Of a stretch of DNA of 64,000 nucleotides, positions 13,101-28,100 are shown piece by piece. Every line of letters starts with the position of its first letter. Position 1 is the stretch's first letter. Made by a program: the position numbers and the translations under genes. The notes under the pieces are model-generated. The model searched no databases. It was not told where the DNA came from and saw nothing but the letters and a program-made list of their open reading frames with translations. The DNA is from Stercorarius parasiticus (taxonomy: Eukaryota; Chordata; Aves; Charadriiformes; Stercorariidae), in assembly GCA_013396915.1 (NCBI GenBank), contig VWZL01000187.1:160090-224089 (forward strand), read 5' to 3'.

Positions 13101-16100
13101 TACATTTCTGATAATAATCAAAAAGGCCGCTCATAGCTATAATTTATACTAGCTATTTAATATTAATACAATCATGCCCTAAATAAAAACAGGTTAGGTC
13201 TATAGGAGCCGAGAGAGGAAAATAATTTGAAGTCCGTATGTCAAAGCCAATTCACTGATCTATCATGTACAGCACTTCATAAAACTACTCACTTATCTTT
13301 TGCCCGCTTTTCAGATACTCAGCCAGGGGAGTGATTATCTTCCTATGAGATAGGGGAACTCTACCAGTTGCCTCTCTCTTCTGGCACTCAAAGTAATTAC
13401 TGGTGCTCTGCTCCATAAGCAGAATGTCCCTGTGCTTTAAGGCAAATCACCATTATTGGGTTTTGTTTTGGTGGTTGCTTTGTTTTTATTGAAGAAACAC
13501 GAGGATTTAATAAACCACCGTTACATTTCTCAGTGTAGCCTTTAAAGTCTAAAGCACTTGATACTTTAATGCAACAGGAATCTTGCTCATTAAATATTTA
13601 TCAGCAGAAAAAAATGCTTTACCTTACAGGACAGTTCTCCAGGGTTCCTGGGAAGACAATCTTCCTTGGCAACTCCATGAGGCACAGGTATCTTGAACAG
13701 AAATAGGAAGGGAAGAGTTTGTTTCACTTCTAAGCACCTGAATTCCCACTGCAAGTGAAAATGGTTGACGATGGAACTATTCAAACCACCTACTACAGGT
13801 AGCTAATTTAGGAGTCCAGTGGAATAGGACAAGCTCCTTTGGAAGGTATTCAGAACAGGACTGCTGGTGATACGAACCAGCGCTTCAAGAAACCCAGGTG
13901 TTGTCATCTGCTTTAAAAGTGTCTTAGCCACCTAACTGGTATCATACTATATGGTATATGATGTTCAGCAACACACTGACACAGAAATGTGTTCATTTGT
14001 CATGGAGGGCACTGGGAAAACAACCTGGCAGGAAAATTTCATTGACAGTAACACTTGAGGGCAGACAGTTACTAGTGATCTACTGAAAAACAAACTCATT
14101 TACAAAACACGTCACAGGTTTCTTATGTAAACAGGTGTGACTACACCAGAGAGGAAGCAACATGCTTCCCTTATCTCAAAGCTGATCCTACTATCAACTT
14201 AGATATATCTTCATCTCTCTCTTTTACTCCTCTGCTCCACCAAGGATCTAAATGCAATAGTGAAGATCAAAGAGAAGGCAACACAAAGGTTCCACATCAT
14301 GCTGAATGTTGATGTTGTGCATGTTACGGTTGTGTGGGTGTGGGAGAACAGCACTGGTTCAAGCAGTCACCAGCTCTGATCACTGACCAGTCTCAAGTAT
14401 CTGGAGAAAAACTCTCTCCTCTTTATCTGTAATCTTGATCCATTTATATCGAATATTCCCTAACAACAGATGCAATACCAAAAAGAAACATTTTTATAAT
14501 CAGAAGTGATGGAATCAGTAAGACAAAAATGTAAGCTAAGTGATGTTACATTCCTCACAGGCTTGATTAAGCAAAGTAAAGTACTTTTTAAGTTCTAATG
14601 CCCCCCAATTTTTTAAGCATTTTGACATATACAGGGAAAAACAATATACAAACGCAATTATTTAACATCATTTTATGTGCTGTAATAGAATTCAGAACTG
14701 GTGACTGTAAAACGAACCCCCAAAACCAAAAAGCTATACATTAGAGATAAATAGATAGATATCAATTACATATATACAGAAAAATACACATACACATCTA
14801 TACTTTGCATGTATATATTGCTTTCTCCAGTACTACCTTACAGTACTTACCACTACTTATCTATTAGTATTTTCTAAGGAAGATTATGCTGATAGATGCA
14901 CTTTGAAAGCCACATCATAGTAACTACCTTACTACCTTTTTCACTACTATTTTAACCAGCACTGTTTTATAAACAGTCTCAGATATACTATCTCAACTCT
15001 CACCATGTATTTATTGTAGAGCGGATGACCTGGTTTAGGTCTAGGAGGTAATGCTGGATCTGGATTTTTAAAGACTTGACTTTTTGCTCTCTTGGGTCCC
15101 AATCTGAACTTGCTGGGTTTTTTATCAAGAGCAATGTTAGAAGTAGATCGTGAAAGAGCATCCTTCTGGGAGGAGGTCTTGGCTGCAGAGAGTTTTGGTG
15201 GAGGTGGCCTTCCAGGAACACCTTTAGGTGGGGGAGGTCGAGCAGGTACAATTTTTCCATCCGCAGGCCTAAAAATTGGGCAAACCATCAGAGAAATATG
15301 CATATTAATAAGTCCGTTGCCTTGTCCTCCACCACAGCCCTAGCTATAGATTACGCACTAAGGAAACGTGACTCATGATGACCTGAGCTGTAAAGTGTGT
15401 AGCATCTGAAGCTCTCTGGGAATAAATGAACTCTTGAGACGCCAGGACTGGATGATCAAGTCCTTAGACAGATCCTTTGACTACGTATTTCCAAGTCTGC
15501 TCACCACTTTCACTTATGAACAGCCTGCCAGCTTCCTCGGGGGCCCACTACATAAGCAGGATTTCTTTGAGCAATCCACCTTTAGAAATAGCTTTGTTAG
15601 AAGCTGCCTCAGGACAGAGTTCTTCCAGTGGAGAGCTTTAGTGAAAGCCCTGAGAAGCTCTACTGATCTAGCTCATCTTCAGGAATTAGCCTAGCTCATT
15701 CTCTGGGATGTCACTTACCCAAAGTGACTTTTGGGCCTCTGCTGAAACTCATGACATATGACACCACTTTGCACAATGCCATCAATAGCAGAATTTGCCA
15801 TTTTTATGCAATGGATGTCTACTGCAGAAAGAAAACACCGGTGAAAATACTCAAGTTTTCTGACAATGCTGAAGGTACTGCACTCTCATTAGCATACCGG
15901 TAGTTTAGAAACCAAAATCAGAGATTAGTAAGTGACAGTGGTAATTAAAAAAAAAATAAATTAAAAAAATCTAAAAAATCCCCTTTACTAAGCATTGATA
16001 AAATAAAAGCTGCCTATACAGTACACACGAGCCATGATTTTCAGAGTCAAAGAGTGGGGCCAAATCAATAATTTGCTACGTAAAAAATCACCTTAAGGGT

Positions 16101-19100
16101 TCCTCAAGGGTCTTTAAAAATTATCGACCACAACAAATGTACATTAGTGGATCTTATCCTTCTGACATATTTCATGAGTGTCATCCACAAATAGAGAAGA
16201 TATTAGTGCTCTACTAATGTTCCTGAGAAGAGCTCTCTATTACTATTTGAGTATAGATTATTTTTTAAATTTAAAAAAAAAAAAAATTCTACTTCTGTTC
16301 AACATCCACCTCTCCCTTTTCTTGGCCTCATCCTAAACTAAGCATTTTTAATATTGACAAAAGGGGAAAGACTGCATTAAATCTGGAAACGAACCAACCC
16401 ATATGTTTGTAAGGCAACTCAACCAAACAAGAAAACTCTAACAAGCAAATCAGAGAATTATTACTACTTACTTAAAAAAAAAAAAAAATCCATTTGAGCA
16501 GAAGAGTGAAAGGACAAAATGTTAACTGCAGTTCCAGAGATCCTTGGGAGAATCATGAATGCTGTTATGCTAAACAGAATGGGGAAAAGTAACAAGCCCA
16601 TAGGGGGCAAAAATGAGGTGTTTCCTTGTGGGTACAACCACATTCTTTCCTGTTAACAAATACTTATTATTGGTAGACTAAGTTTAATAACTGAAAGATT
16701 CTCTTGTCCTGACACAACAGAGCAAACTCTTGTGTTTAAACCCACAGATTTAGAGTGCAGATACTGAGACAGCCACAGTGGACTAGCTAGCCAATGCCAT
16801 ATCTCCCTCCAGTTTGTCTCTGGTATTTAGTGGACCTGAATTTAAGGCTGGTACAGCTACTTTTGCCTCTGCAGATCTTCTTTCTTCTTGGTTCAAAAGA
16901 ATAAAAAACCAAGGTTATAATTGATTCTGCACCTTCACAGGCGTTTTAGGTCTGAAGTGAACCACATAAACTAGCCAGTGCTTCTGGGAAGGTGCTGGCC
17001 CAGCATCTGCCCTTTTCAGGGTGGTAGCATCTGCCACCTCCATTCCTTCACCACTCAAACCCAGCCACAAGTGCAAGTACTGTTGATCAAAAGGTCAGCA
17101 ACATGCAGGAGGGGATGTTCTACGTTCAGCTGTGGGTGGAAAGGTTAAAGATGCAGAAAGGAATGACTGTCATCAGCCACTGTACATTAGCTGAAGAGTC
17201 AAACAGCTGTCCTCCTATAACCTCCCTGCTCATACCAATAATGTATAAACAAGTTATTAATCAGCTAGCAACTTGGTCCTGCCTATTTATTATTGAGCAT
17301 GCTACCTACCCAAGCCTACTGAGTTAGGACTAGAGTTGGTAATGTCTACATTGAAACTAACTAGGAAAACTAACTCAGAAACCCCATTTCCAAGTGAGTC
17401 ACTGAAGAATTACACTTACCTTGTGGGTAGTACAGGTTGTAGCTGAGGCACTCCACCCTGTTCTGAAAGATCCAACTCCTACAAAGAGTCAAAAGAAAAA
17501 AAGCCATTTATTTAAGCCCAAGAAACAAAAATGATCTTGTTTAAATGATGCATTTCTTATATTAAATTATATCCTACAGGCAGGAAAAACAAGAGTTTCT
17601 GGAGGTCTGGGAGTAAAGTAATAAGTATTATGGTGTGTTCTAGCATTTTAAAGTCTTGTTGGACGTAGAGAGAGAGGTAAATAACCTGTCTGACTACCTG
17701 AATCACAGCTTAAATTGTGCACTAGGCATGACCCAGCCCTCTTTTCCTACTACATGGGAGTCAGGGCTTAAGAGCCAAATTCAGGAGAACCATACAAATG
17801 TAAATTTCACTGCCTGTAGGATTCCAACTGCCACAGTTGCACTATCAGTTTTGATTGAACTTTGACAGATGAAAGACTTTGAACAGGCTTCAAGCGTAAA
17901 ACATGACATCGATGCAACTCGCGCAGGACAGCGTCTCTTGCAAATAAGATTACCTCTCATTAAAAAAGGTATCTAAGTATGGTTCCTAGAGATCTAACAG
18001 ATAAACCCTGGTGAATCTTGCTCTGGCAGATTAAGGTGTCACTCCTCCCAGCTGCCCATCCTGACCCTGCCAAAGATTACTACCCTGTAGCAGAGTCAGC
18101 AGAGGGGAACATGTGCCATGTCTGAAGGGCTTGGACCACAGTAATGGATTAACAAGTTACCATCCTTTCTGCCTCCTGCTGTTCATTGTCATGCCAGTGC
18201 CAGAGAGTACAGCCAACTCCAATGAACAAGCACAGCTGCTTGTGAACCAACAGCATGGTAAATCAGAGTCCTGAATCTGGGTTCAAAAGTACCCCTTTTG
18301 AACCAGTAATTTTAAATAGGTCTGAACAGTCTTGTTTACTTAGAGATACAAGTGCTTGAAACTGGTAAACAATTTATGTGATTTTCCCCACCACGAAAAT
18401 GCCTAAGATGTATTTTCTGACAAAATTTTGATCCCTGATTAAGTCCCCAAATGAATGTTCCTGATTAAATGATCCTGATTGGAAAGAAAACAACCTGCCA
18501 CTTTCAGATGGGGATGTTATCCTCATAGCAAAAATTTTCCTCTTCTGTGTGAAAAGGAAGAAATCTGTGCCAACTGCTGCTTATGGTCAACATTTTTTAC
18601 CATTGCTGGTTAATCACTTCCACTGACAAGCAACACTAGTTTTAGAAGAATAGAAGTTTGTATCTTTCCAAAGATAGGATTTAAATGTTTCAGTACATTT
18701 GATGCAGTCTTTTTCTTAAAAAAATCCCCTGAAGCTTACACATGCCTGTCACAATAACCTGGATGACATTGTAAAAGTTTTGGGGTTGTATTGTATAAAA
18801 TTTTTTTTAACCTCTTGTATCGGAATTTATTTTTTCAGCATTATCCAGAAAAGATGGGACCTCTACAAATAGCCTCTTCAATCATGACATTTAAAAACCC
18901 CTTTATCCTATCAGCAGAGGTAGCCACAAAGACATTTGCTGCCAGCTGTCCATCCAGTCAGGGCTTTTGATTTGATCTTTTTGCCTGTGGTTTCCACAAG
19001 ATTCTCTGCTCTTCTTGCCATCACAGCACTCAATATTCTACTGTCATTTGCTAGTTAATTTTAATTCCCTTTTGTAAATCTTTGTCAAAAGGCATATAGG

Positions 19101-22100
19101 ATACACAGCTACAATATCTTCCCCTACTATGTGCTCAGGAGTGAGGAGCAGAGCCTTACTTTCCAAAATAGATGGTTCTACTCAGACTCTGACAGGACCA
19201 GTAGAAAAAAAAACTAGAAGGAAAGAGCCGAAGAAAGCAAGCGTCATTCATCTACAGAAAAGCTTTCTCTGCCTGGTAATTAGCACAGACACGAAGAGGT
19301 ACCATGTGTATGAAGGTAAACAAATACATTTCTAAGGGACTTCAACAATATTTCACTATGTAAATCTCCTTGGACTTTGAACCACTTTGCAGTGCTTTTG
19401 AAACTAAATTGTAGACTATCCCAGTTCCAGCTGCTAAATACAGAAAATTGAAGATAGATGTGATCAAAGTTTAGTGAAAATCAACAAAGTGCTTTTCAGA
19501 ACTGACAGCAGTCTAAATTACCTAATTAAATTAGGGGACGCAATTAAAAGAAAAAAGCCTTATATTTTTGAGAAGTTCTTTTCATGCTTTGGTTCTTCAA
19601 ATGATTTACTTTACAAATGTTTGAGAGTCACAAGAGATCTGTTAACCAAAGCAGACAAAGTTTTAATACAAGAAGAGTTCTGACTTACCACTTTTTTTAC
19701 TAGGTCAGCACTGTTGGGTTTTCCCACTGTGGTATCAGAGGTGTTCCCAATAGGCTTTTCAGCAGGAAGTGGTGGAGGGCTATGCGGGATTTCATTTAAA
19801 GCTGTGAAAAACCAAAAGTTCCCAAATTAAAGTCTAATTAATAGCTTCTTTACACAGATCAGCAATAGGTAAGGGAATCCACCTTAGTTTGGAGCAATTT
19901 TTTGTGAATGCAACTTCCTTCCTCAAAGCCACAGCAGCCAATGGGCAGGACCACTTAAAGACTAGTGAAGAGAAAAGAAACATGAAGGGAACAGGAACAA
20001 CATGAAGGGAGCATTGCAACTCTTAAGGTTGACTTCAGGAATACTTCCCATCCTGCATAACGGATCTTCACTTGACTCTCAGGACACCAGCAAGTTATTC
20101 TAGGGTTTCAGGGTTTCAGCTGCAATAGAAAATGATATAATATTAGATGAGTAGAAGAGTTTCTACCCCTGGGAATGTTAGACTCATCACTGGATACCCT
20201 GAAACACCATCACCATCTCTCAGGCACATTTCTAAACTGGCTCACTTTTTTCAGCTGTCAGCTCCTGGAATATCCTTCAGGCTGGAAAACAGCTGAGGGT
20301 TATTTCAAGTAACCCTGAAAGATCAGGAGACTTGGATGGAAGAATCTCCAGAAAGGTAAAAGCAAGAAAAGAAACCATTGCCTGCTACAAAATTCAGCGT
20401 GACAGAAGGAAAACAGAAATGGAAGCTCCCTGGCAGTCCTCAAGGAGTTAAGCAAATTTAGGACATGGAAGAGGAAACAGTACAGCTCTTATTAGGGAAG
20501 GGTCATGATTTCCTCAGTCTCAATAAAGAACACAAAACGCTGCTAATTATATGATATTTGCTTCCAACGTCTCTGCCCTTGAAACCTGGGAAGCACTTGG
20601 ACAGGTTTTGCCAGCATATTTACCAATCATTTTGTCTTTATACATTGGAACCCTGCCATCTATTTTACAATGTATTTGTATATCAAGAAAAGTCATTTCA
20701 TACAAAGAACGTCAGACACTTGAGCTCTTCTGACTTCCAGACAGTCTTGGAGTTATGTAAAAACATGTATAGACAGCCTGGACATTTATAGACTGATGAC
20801 AAAAAAGAGGAGAGATTGTATCTAAATGAAAACTTTCATTTGTTCATTTCATGGTAAGTACTCTCAACAAAGAAACAACACATAGAAAGGAGAAGTGTTG
20901 TTTGTTTTTAACACCTCAGTTGCATTACTATGATCTAAAACACTGGTGCGATGTTTAAAAATGGATTGGTTCAAGGATAAATCCCTTATTCTTTGGAGCA
21001 GGTCACAGGTACCGTGTTGGCAGTGACCAAGCATGGTGAAAAAAAGTTAGTGAAGTTCATCACTCTTCTAAGCTAGTATGATGGATGAAAAGTAAAAACA
21101 ATACATGACACTAATTGCAAGAGAAATCTTCTCTTATCATACCTTACTGATTTATAAAAAGCACAAGAGATTTATTTATTCACACCACTTCAAATCTTGA
21201 TATATACACAGATGGCCCAATTTCCTTGCCTTTACTCTTTATAAGACCAAAATTAAAGGAAATAAGGGAAGAAAAAAAAAAAACAATCCAAGAACTAGAA
21301 GGCAGGTGTTATTTTCAGTGATTTCTAAGTGTAATAACTGAAGTGGAAGTTTAATGCTTCCTTTCTAATCACATCTCCACAAAAATGCTAATGCTACATG
21401 AGTGCTTTATTGGAGTTCAAATTCTTAAGCATTCAGCTCTGTCCTCTTTTTGGTAGTGCTGGGTGGGGTGGGTTTTGTTTTATTGAGGTTTTCAACATCC
21501 CTACCCACGATGTTGAAAGACCCCTTCTTCTGAGATTAAGTGGCCCTCTTACAAGGTAAATCCTACTCTATCCATGTTATACCTTGGCCCAGTTGTACTT
21601 TTAACAGCTGAAATTTCCGCAGCAGCTCCTATCTGACGAAAGGCTGCTCTGTTTTCTTGGAACCTGCTTCTTTTCCTCCACATCCCATTAATCTTCCAGC
21701 CACAGCCTCCCATAAAGCAGTCCTTCACACCCCTCTGACAACTGTAGCTAAGTACAGTATGACCCGCAGCCTCCTGTGGAAAGTTCAGTTACCACTAGAG
21801 AGCAGCAAGGGACCAGTTATCTCCAAGTTCAAAAAAGAATCCAGCTCAGGGGGAAAAAAAAAGAAAAAGAAAAAAAAACATTATTAGGTCTTTCTTTTTT
21901 CTTTTAAAATGGAAATTACAATTTCCTTTGTGGAGAAGAATCATGTATTGGGTTCTTTATAGTAGTTCGTAAACGTATTCTTCCAACTGAAAAAACCCTT
22001 TTATTTATGATCAGGTATTAACAGAAAGACTGTTTCTCATATCTTCAGTCTTCTCTGCATTTTTAATCATTTCCACTGCATTTCTCACATATGCAGAGGA

Positions 22101-25100
22101 AAAGAAAACCTGATATTTTAGCACTGGAGGACAAAGAAGGGAACTCGGGAGATAATGAGAGAAAAGTCACCTGGACATCTAGTTGCTACAACCTGGCTCT
22201 ACACCTACTCAGTGTAGAAAACATTATTTTGAAATATGAGTTTTAAGAACTATCTTACGACATTTCTCCCTAAGCTTTGAGGATAAAACATAAGGCTAAA
22301 CAGAAGCAAGTATGTACTCCAGCATACAAAGATCAACACAAAGACCTTATGGCTCTCTGATAAATTTCCACTCTGAGATACTGTCAGTGTCATTTGTAAA
22401 GCTGTAAAGGAGGTGGAAGGCATTAGGGATATGGTAACTGTCAGAAAACTATAGTCAAAACCTTGACACAAAATTGTACACATCAGGTTTTTGCATCCAA
22501 GTTCCTGTGTGCCCTTTTTATTCCCTCAACTGCTACCAAAATACTATTGCTTAAATGGCCACAGATTTCAAATCCAACAAGGGTCAAGGGAAATTTTTGA
22601 TGTAAGCTGTGAAAACTATGCTTGCATCCCAACTAAGCTGTGTTTGAAGCAAAGTTTAATACACTAATGTTGTTCCTTTGACAAGCAGGGGCTTGTCTGC
22701 TCCCAGAACACTCACAAGTAGCATTAAATTATCCTCAGCTGATATCAGAAGTCAATTTGACCAAAGGTACAGCTCAGTGATATGGTTCAGCTGACCAAAG
22801 AAGCTTGCTTCTGCTGCAAGGCTCTCCTCCAGGTCTTCTCTGCCAGCATTAAATCCCCCCGACACACACACACAGTTTCACCTCTGATATGCTCCATAAG
22901 GTTTGAGGGACATCAAACTTAGCACAAGGGAGGGAGCCAGACAAGGTAGCTGGGAGGCAGGGAGAGGGGAACAAGACTCCCAGTTATTTCTCCCTCCCAC
23001 CACAGCCCTTAAGTTGGCTACTCTGTCTTGTCAAACTGTAGCACAGGATTCCTTTGGCAGCTAATACAGTTAGTAAACAACAACTCAATTAGTAAATAAT
23101 AAGTTCTGGTTAAAATGATTTCTCAGACAATTTGGGAGAAGGACTTACGTTTCCCGGGTTTAGCTGGGATTCGGATCACAGTGGGTTTCCGGGCTAAAGC
23201 TGGTTGAGCTGCCTGTTCCTTTGCAGGTTCACTTTTAGTGAGGAATTGAAATGGATCTAAAAGGAAAAAAAAAAATCCCAACATATTTAATGTTTATTTG
23301 TTGAACACAAATCTCACTGGGTATTGCTTTTATTATTACGGACATTTATACATCACACCCAAGAAAGTCCTAAAAAAAAATATATATATATATATAAAAA
23401 TCAGGGATGATGCAAATAGCGTACTCAGCTCTTTGTAGATAATATGTCTTTTTTGTACACGTGCATTCATAGTTGACTTAACATAAACATGTTCCAGATG
23501 CCTTTGGGGATTATATAAGCCACTGAACAACATATATCTTATATATATTACCAAGCAATCACATTGCTTGGTAATAGCAACCTGAAATCAGGATGGCTTT
23601 AGGGAAACGTTTTCAAAGCAGTTGCTCTAATATGCAGACATAGTTGTGAACATATTTGCTAAAAAGTTTTAATCAATAAAATCTTGCCAAAGCTAAACAA
23701 TCAGCACTGCAGCAGATAAAACGCCTACAGAAACAAAACAAAACAAAGCATTTAAATATTAATGATAACAAAATGTCTTTGCTGTAGAACAACCAATTCC
23801 CTGGAACATTCTGCATCATTTAATTGATTATAAACATGGTGTCATGGGGGAGACTGATTCAGACCAAGGACTGGGAGTCGTGCCTGAGCTCTGCCTCTGC
23901 CCGCTCATTCCTCGACAAGCCTGTTCTATCATTCCATTGGTAAGACAGGAGCAATGTTTTCTATGCTTCATAAACTTAAGCACTGGTCTCTTATTAATAG
24001 GCATGGGAACATATGTGCATGTAGAAGGCAGCTGTAAAAATACTTGTACATAAATAAAATCCAAATCAATGGGTTCTTTCTCAAGTACACCTTCACGTCA
24101 AAGAGCAATACTTCATTTATACCTCTTCTCTGTTGTTAACAACTGCCACCTTTTATCTCTGACATTACCAAAACCTGCAGTAAAATGGCAACGCTTAACG
24201 GTATCGTAAACGTGTAAAGTAGAAACTGGAGAAGCACTCCGGACAATAAATTCTCCATGACACATATTCATAGCCCCAACAACTGAGTTTGATCTCTTCT
24301 GGTGGCCCTTTTAGATGTGTAGCTCAATGAGATGTTATTTATGGAGTGTCAGAGTCTCAGAGAGGAAGCATGCTGGGCATCTCTTCAAATTCTCCAGGAC
24401 TTTTTATAAAAACATACCCTTTCCCAAAACTACAGACACACTTTCTGACAAAGTTGGAAGCCCTGTATTTGATAAAATTCTATATTCAAGACTTATAAAA
24501 AACAATTTAAAAATTATGTAATATGAAGTCACAATTTCTTACAGATAATTTTGGACAGTATAACACAATGCAGTTTATCAACATGCTAGAAATCTCTGTC
24601 TGGGAATATACATAAGATTTACGAAAATCCAGAAACATGGTATTTATTTATGAACAACCTCATTTAAAACCTTTTAGCATTTTAATGAAAAAATCCTTGG
24701 CATTTTTAGAGAGGGGAAGAAGACCAAGTACCTCAAGCTTTGTATTTATTTTTTCTTTAACCAAAAATTTTCTCAGAGAGAGAGAAACACTGTAATATTG
24801 AGCTGCTGAGTTGCAGTGTAATGGACTGCCCTCCTGCACGTCACAGCTCTCTCAGCCTCTGCTGCCTCTTCTCCTTGCTGGGTGCTTCTCCCCACAGGGG
24901 CAGCCCCCTCCGCCCTTGTCCCCAGCTCCCGATGACAGTATGTGGCTGCAGCAACAGCAGGGACAACTTGCCACAGAGCCCGTGCACGCTCACCTCTGCC
25001 CAGATGTCCACCTCCCACTAGCCCCTTGCTTAAGGCTCTCTTCATAGGCGTATCCATCATGTGCAGGTATGCCATGGGGGTTTGTGCTGTGGTCTCTCTC

Positions 25101-28100
25101 AAAGTCAACACACCTGCCTACAGGCTCCCCAGAAATCTGCCTGGGTACCTTCATGTCACATTTTAATCATGAATCAAAGCACATCAATTCCTTCCATCAG
25201 GCTGCTTGTACAACAGCTTCGAGCATATACCTCAGGTAGAAAGGATCATGACAGGTCAACAATTTGTCTACAGCTAAAGGTACACAGAATATAGTTAAAA
25301 ATAAGCTCTGCTACCACATAGACAGAAGATGGCTCTATCACATTGTGCCCAAAGACACTGGTGCATCCAGAAACTAGGCACAGGCAATCCACAATGGTTT
25401 AGAAGGTAAGGGTAAAACTAACACCATGTTTAAGTTATGGATTAGCACTAGTCAATAAAAGGTTTAGGTATCTTCAGTGAAAGCAGCATCAAAGCAGGGA
25501 TTTTTTTTTAGAGGACTTGAAAACACAGACCACAAGAGGGATGCAAGCATTCTGGCAGTACAGTTGTTACAAGAAACAAAAATCCCACTCTTAGAGCAAG
25601 CCTGCAGTTATAATTTTCTTTTATTCCGTTATTCCTATGTCTGCTAGCTATGCTGCTAACATTTGAATTGCATTTAAAAAAAGATTTATCTAATCTTAAC
25701 TCTTACGCTGGTGTTCAGAGTGACTTTAGTGCAGCTGAAAAAAGAAAACCGAAAGCAGGTATCTTTCTTCTCTTTCACTTATCTGGCAACTCTATGCCAG
25801 ATTTGAGGAGTGACTCTGGTGAGGCAGCAGGGCCTCAAAGCTGCACTGGCCCATTGGGAAGTTGGAGGCAGAAGGCAAGCAGAGGAAAGGTGAGCAGGGC
25901 TAAGTCACAGGCTCCTTGATACAGTAGGACCATAGGGAACACGCTGGCACAGGGAGCACCTCTCAAGGTAAGGTTCTGCAGAGGTTAAGGAAGTTCTGCA
26001 TGAACAATGAGGAAACAATTTTCCAAAGCTTCCATCTTATAAAAATATAGACATCGTGAGAACAAGTGGAAATGCTCAAAACAGCCAAAATAATCACAGA
26101 CTTGTGAATTTACGGGAGATTTAAAGTTTTACAAAAATTACTGTTTGTCAGCTGTTGATCATTACTATGCATAGAAATGGTTTTCTAAACCATTCAACAA
26201 TTGGCAGAGGTCTCTAAATCAATAAATCTGAGAAGTAATTTTTAAGTCTGAGAAAAGTCATTTTTAAGGCTGAGAAAACCATTCGATGAACCTTAGTTTT
26301 CCACTCATTATCTTATGTTCAATTATACTGTTGTCACCTCATAATTAGTTTAAAACTCATTACCTTGTTTGTGTTATTCCATTCCCCAGTGTTGGGTTTG
26401 CAGCAGAAATTGGCTGAGTAAACGACTGTGCTGCTTTGTGCAATGGGATTGACAACATATCAAATTTTTATGTTGTTTAACAACAATTGGGCATCATTTG
26501 AGCATAATTCATGGAGGTGTGAAAACAGAATTGTTAATATACTCATTTAAGGCTTCTCAGCTCATGGAAATTAATCTGCAAGTCACTTTTCATAACGCAT
26601 ATGAACAGACTTCTATCAATTTATATTTTTTTATTAAACTTCTACAATGATGCTTAAAGCCTGTGTCTTCCTTAGTCTCACTTTTCTACAGCTTCTGTTT
26701 CAAAGGTTTATGTGATAACATATATTACTCTGCTTGTTGACAGGAAAGACAAATTAAAGCTGTGCATTCAAATACACTGTATAACATCTCTTTCTTTGAC
26801 CGTTTTAGGAGAGACAGCTTTTTTCCTCTACTCTCATTTACCATCTTGTTTAAAATAAAAAATTAGGAGGTTACAGAACAAACAGTAGGTTTTGCCCACG
26901 TGAGCAGGACAGACAGGTATCTTTCTGAAATATTTATTGGAAGTCTTTAAGTAAGTGGTAGTAAGATGGTAACAGATATCTCAGGAGCAATAAGGGGAAA
27001 TCTCAAAACAAATCAGATGTGGAAAGCTAAAAGCACAGAATAGTAGTATTTGCCCTGAAGATGCTCAGTCCTGCAAGAAGTACTCTCAGTACACACCAGA
27101 ACAATGTACTACAAAAGGTGTTGACGCTGACATTACAACACTTGCCACTACAAAAGTATGCAACTGTGTCTACTTTCAATGTTTAATTAAAAAAACTAAA
27201 TCAGCTGTTAAAGGCAAGCCTCACACATTCTCTTCACAAAGAACAGTATCGTTATCAGGGTCTTCCAGAACAGAGAATAGAGCCAAACCTCATCAACAAA
27301 CGGTTTTATTAAAATCTAGCCCCATGAAACCACTCTGATGTTCGTGGAAGAATACTTAACCCATATTTGAGGCAAGACTTTCAACAACAGGCCCCTTCTA
27401 GTAATATAGCTGGAGTTTCAATGGAAACCTGACAGATAACATACCAAAGAGGAACGGGGCCCATGCTCAAGAAACACTGTGAAATGCTACAACTCAAAGT
27501 CTGATGTTCACTCACACATTCTAAATCTCAACCTATTTACAACTATAAATAGACATATTAGATCGGTATCCTAAATTACACCATTGGTGATTTTCCCAAT
27601 CTCAGTTTTCCCCAGTAGTTTTCACAACCAAAATTAATAGTTCACTGTTCTTAGAAAAGGTATTTGTGACCTAGAGAGAATAATATGGACTACACCACCT
27701 TTCTCAAAATATGCAATTTGCAGCTCCCTCTGCATGGAAAATTGCCATGATCGTATCTTTTAATATACTGGGAAATTAATTAATTCATTACTTAACTGGA
27801 TGCAGGCTCTTTCAGGATGTAATCTGTGCATAACCTGAAAGTAAACTCAGGTAAAACTCAGGCTTCTCAGCATTCTCCTAACACTAGGAGAGTAGACCAG
27901 GTCACCCAAATAAAAGGAATACAGCACTCAGGAGTAGACTTGGTATGGCTTCAGACCTAAAATTAGAGCAGAGACGAGCAAATCTGCTATCATAATGTTC
28001 TAGGATTTCTGTCTCCCCAGTTTACACAGAGGTTTTTCATGATCTAGCGCAGTAATTTTGGTAGAGGCTATGAACGGACTGTGTGGTCTTGCATCATTCA

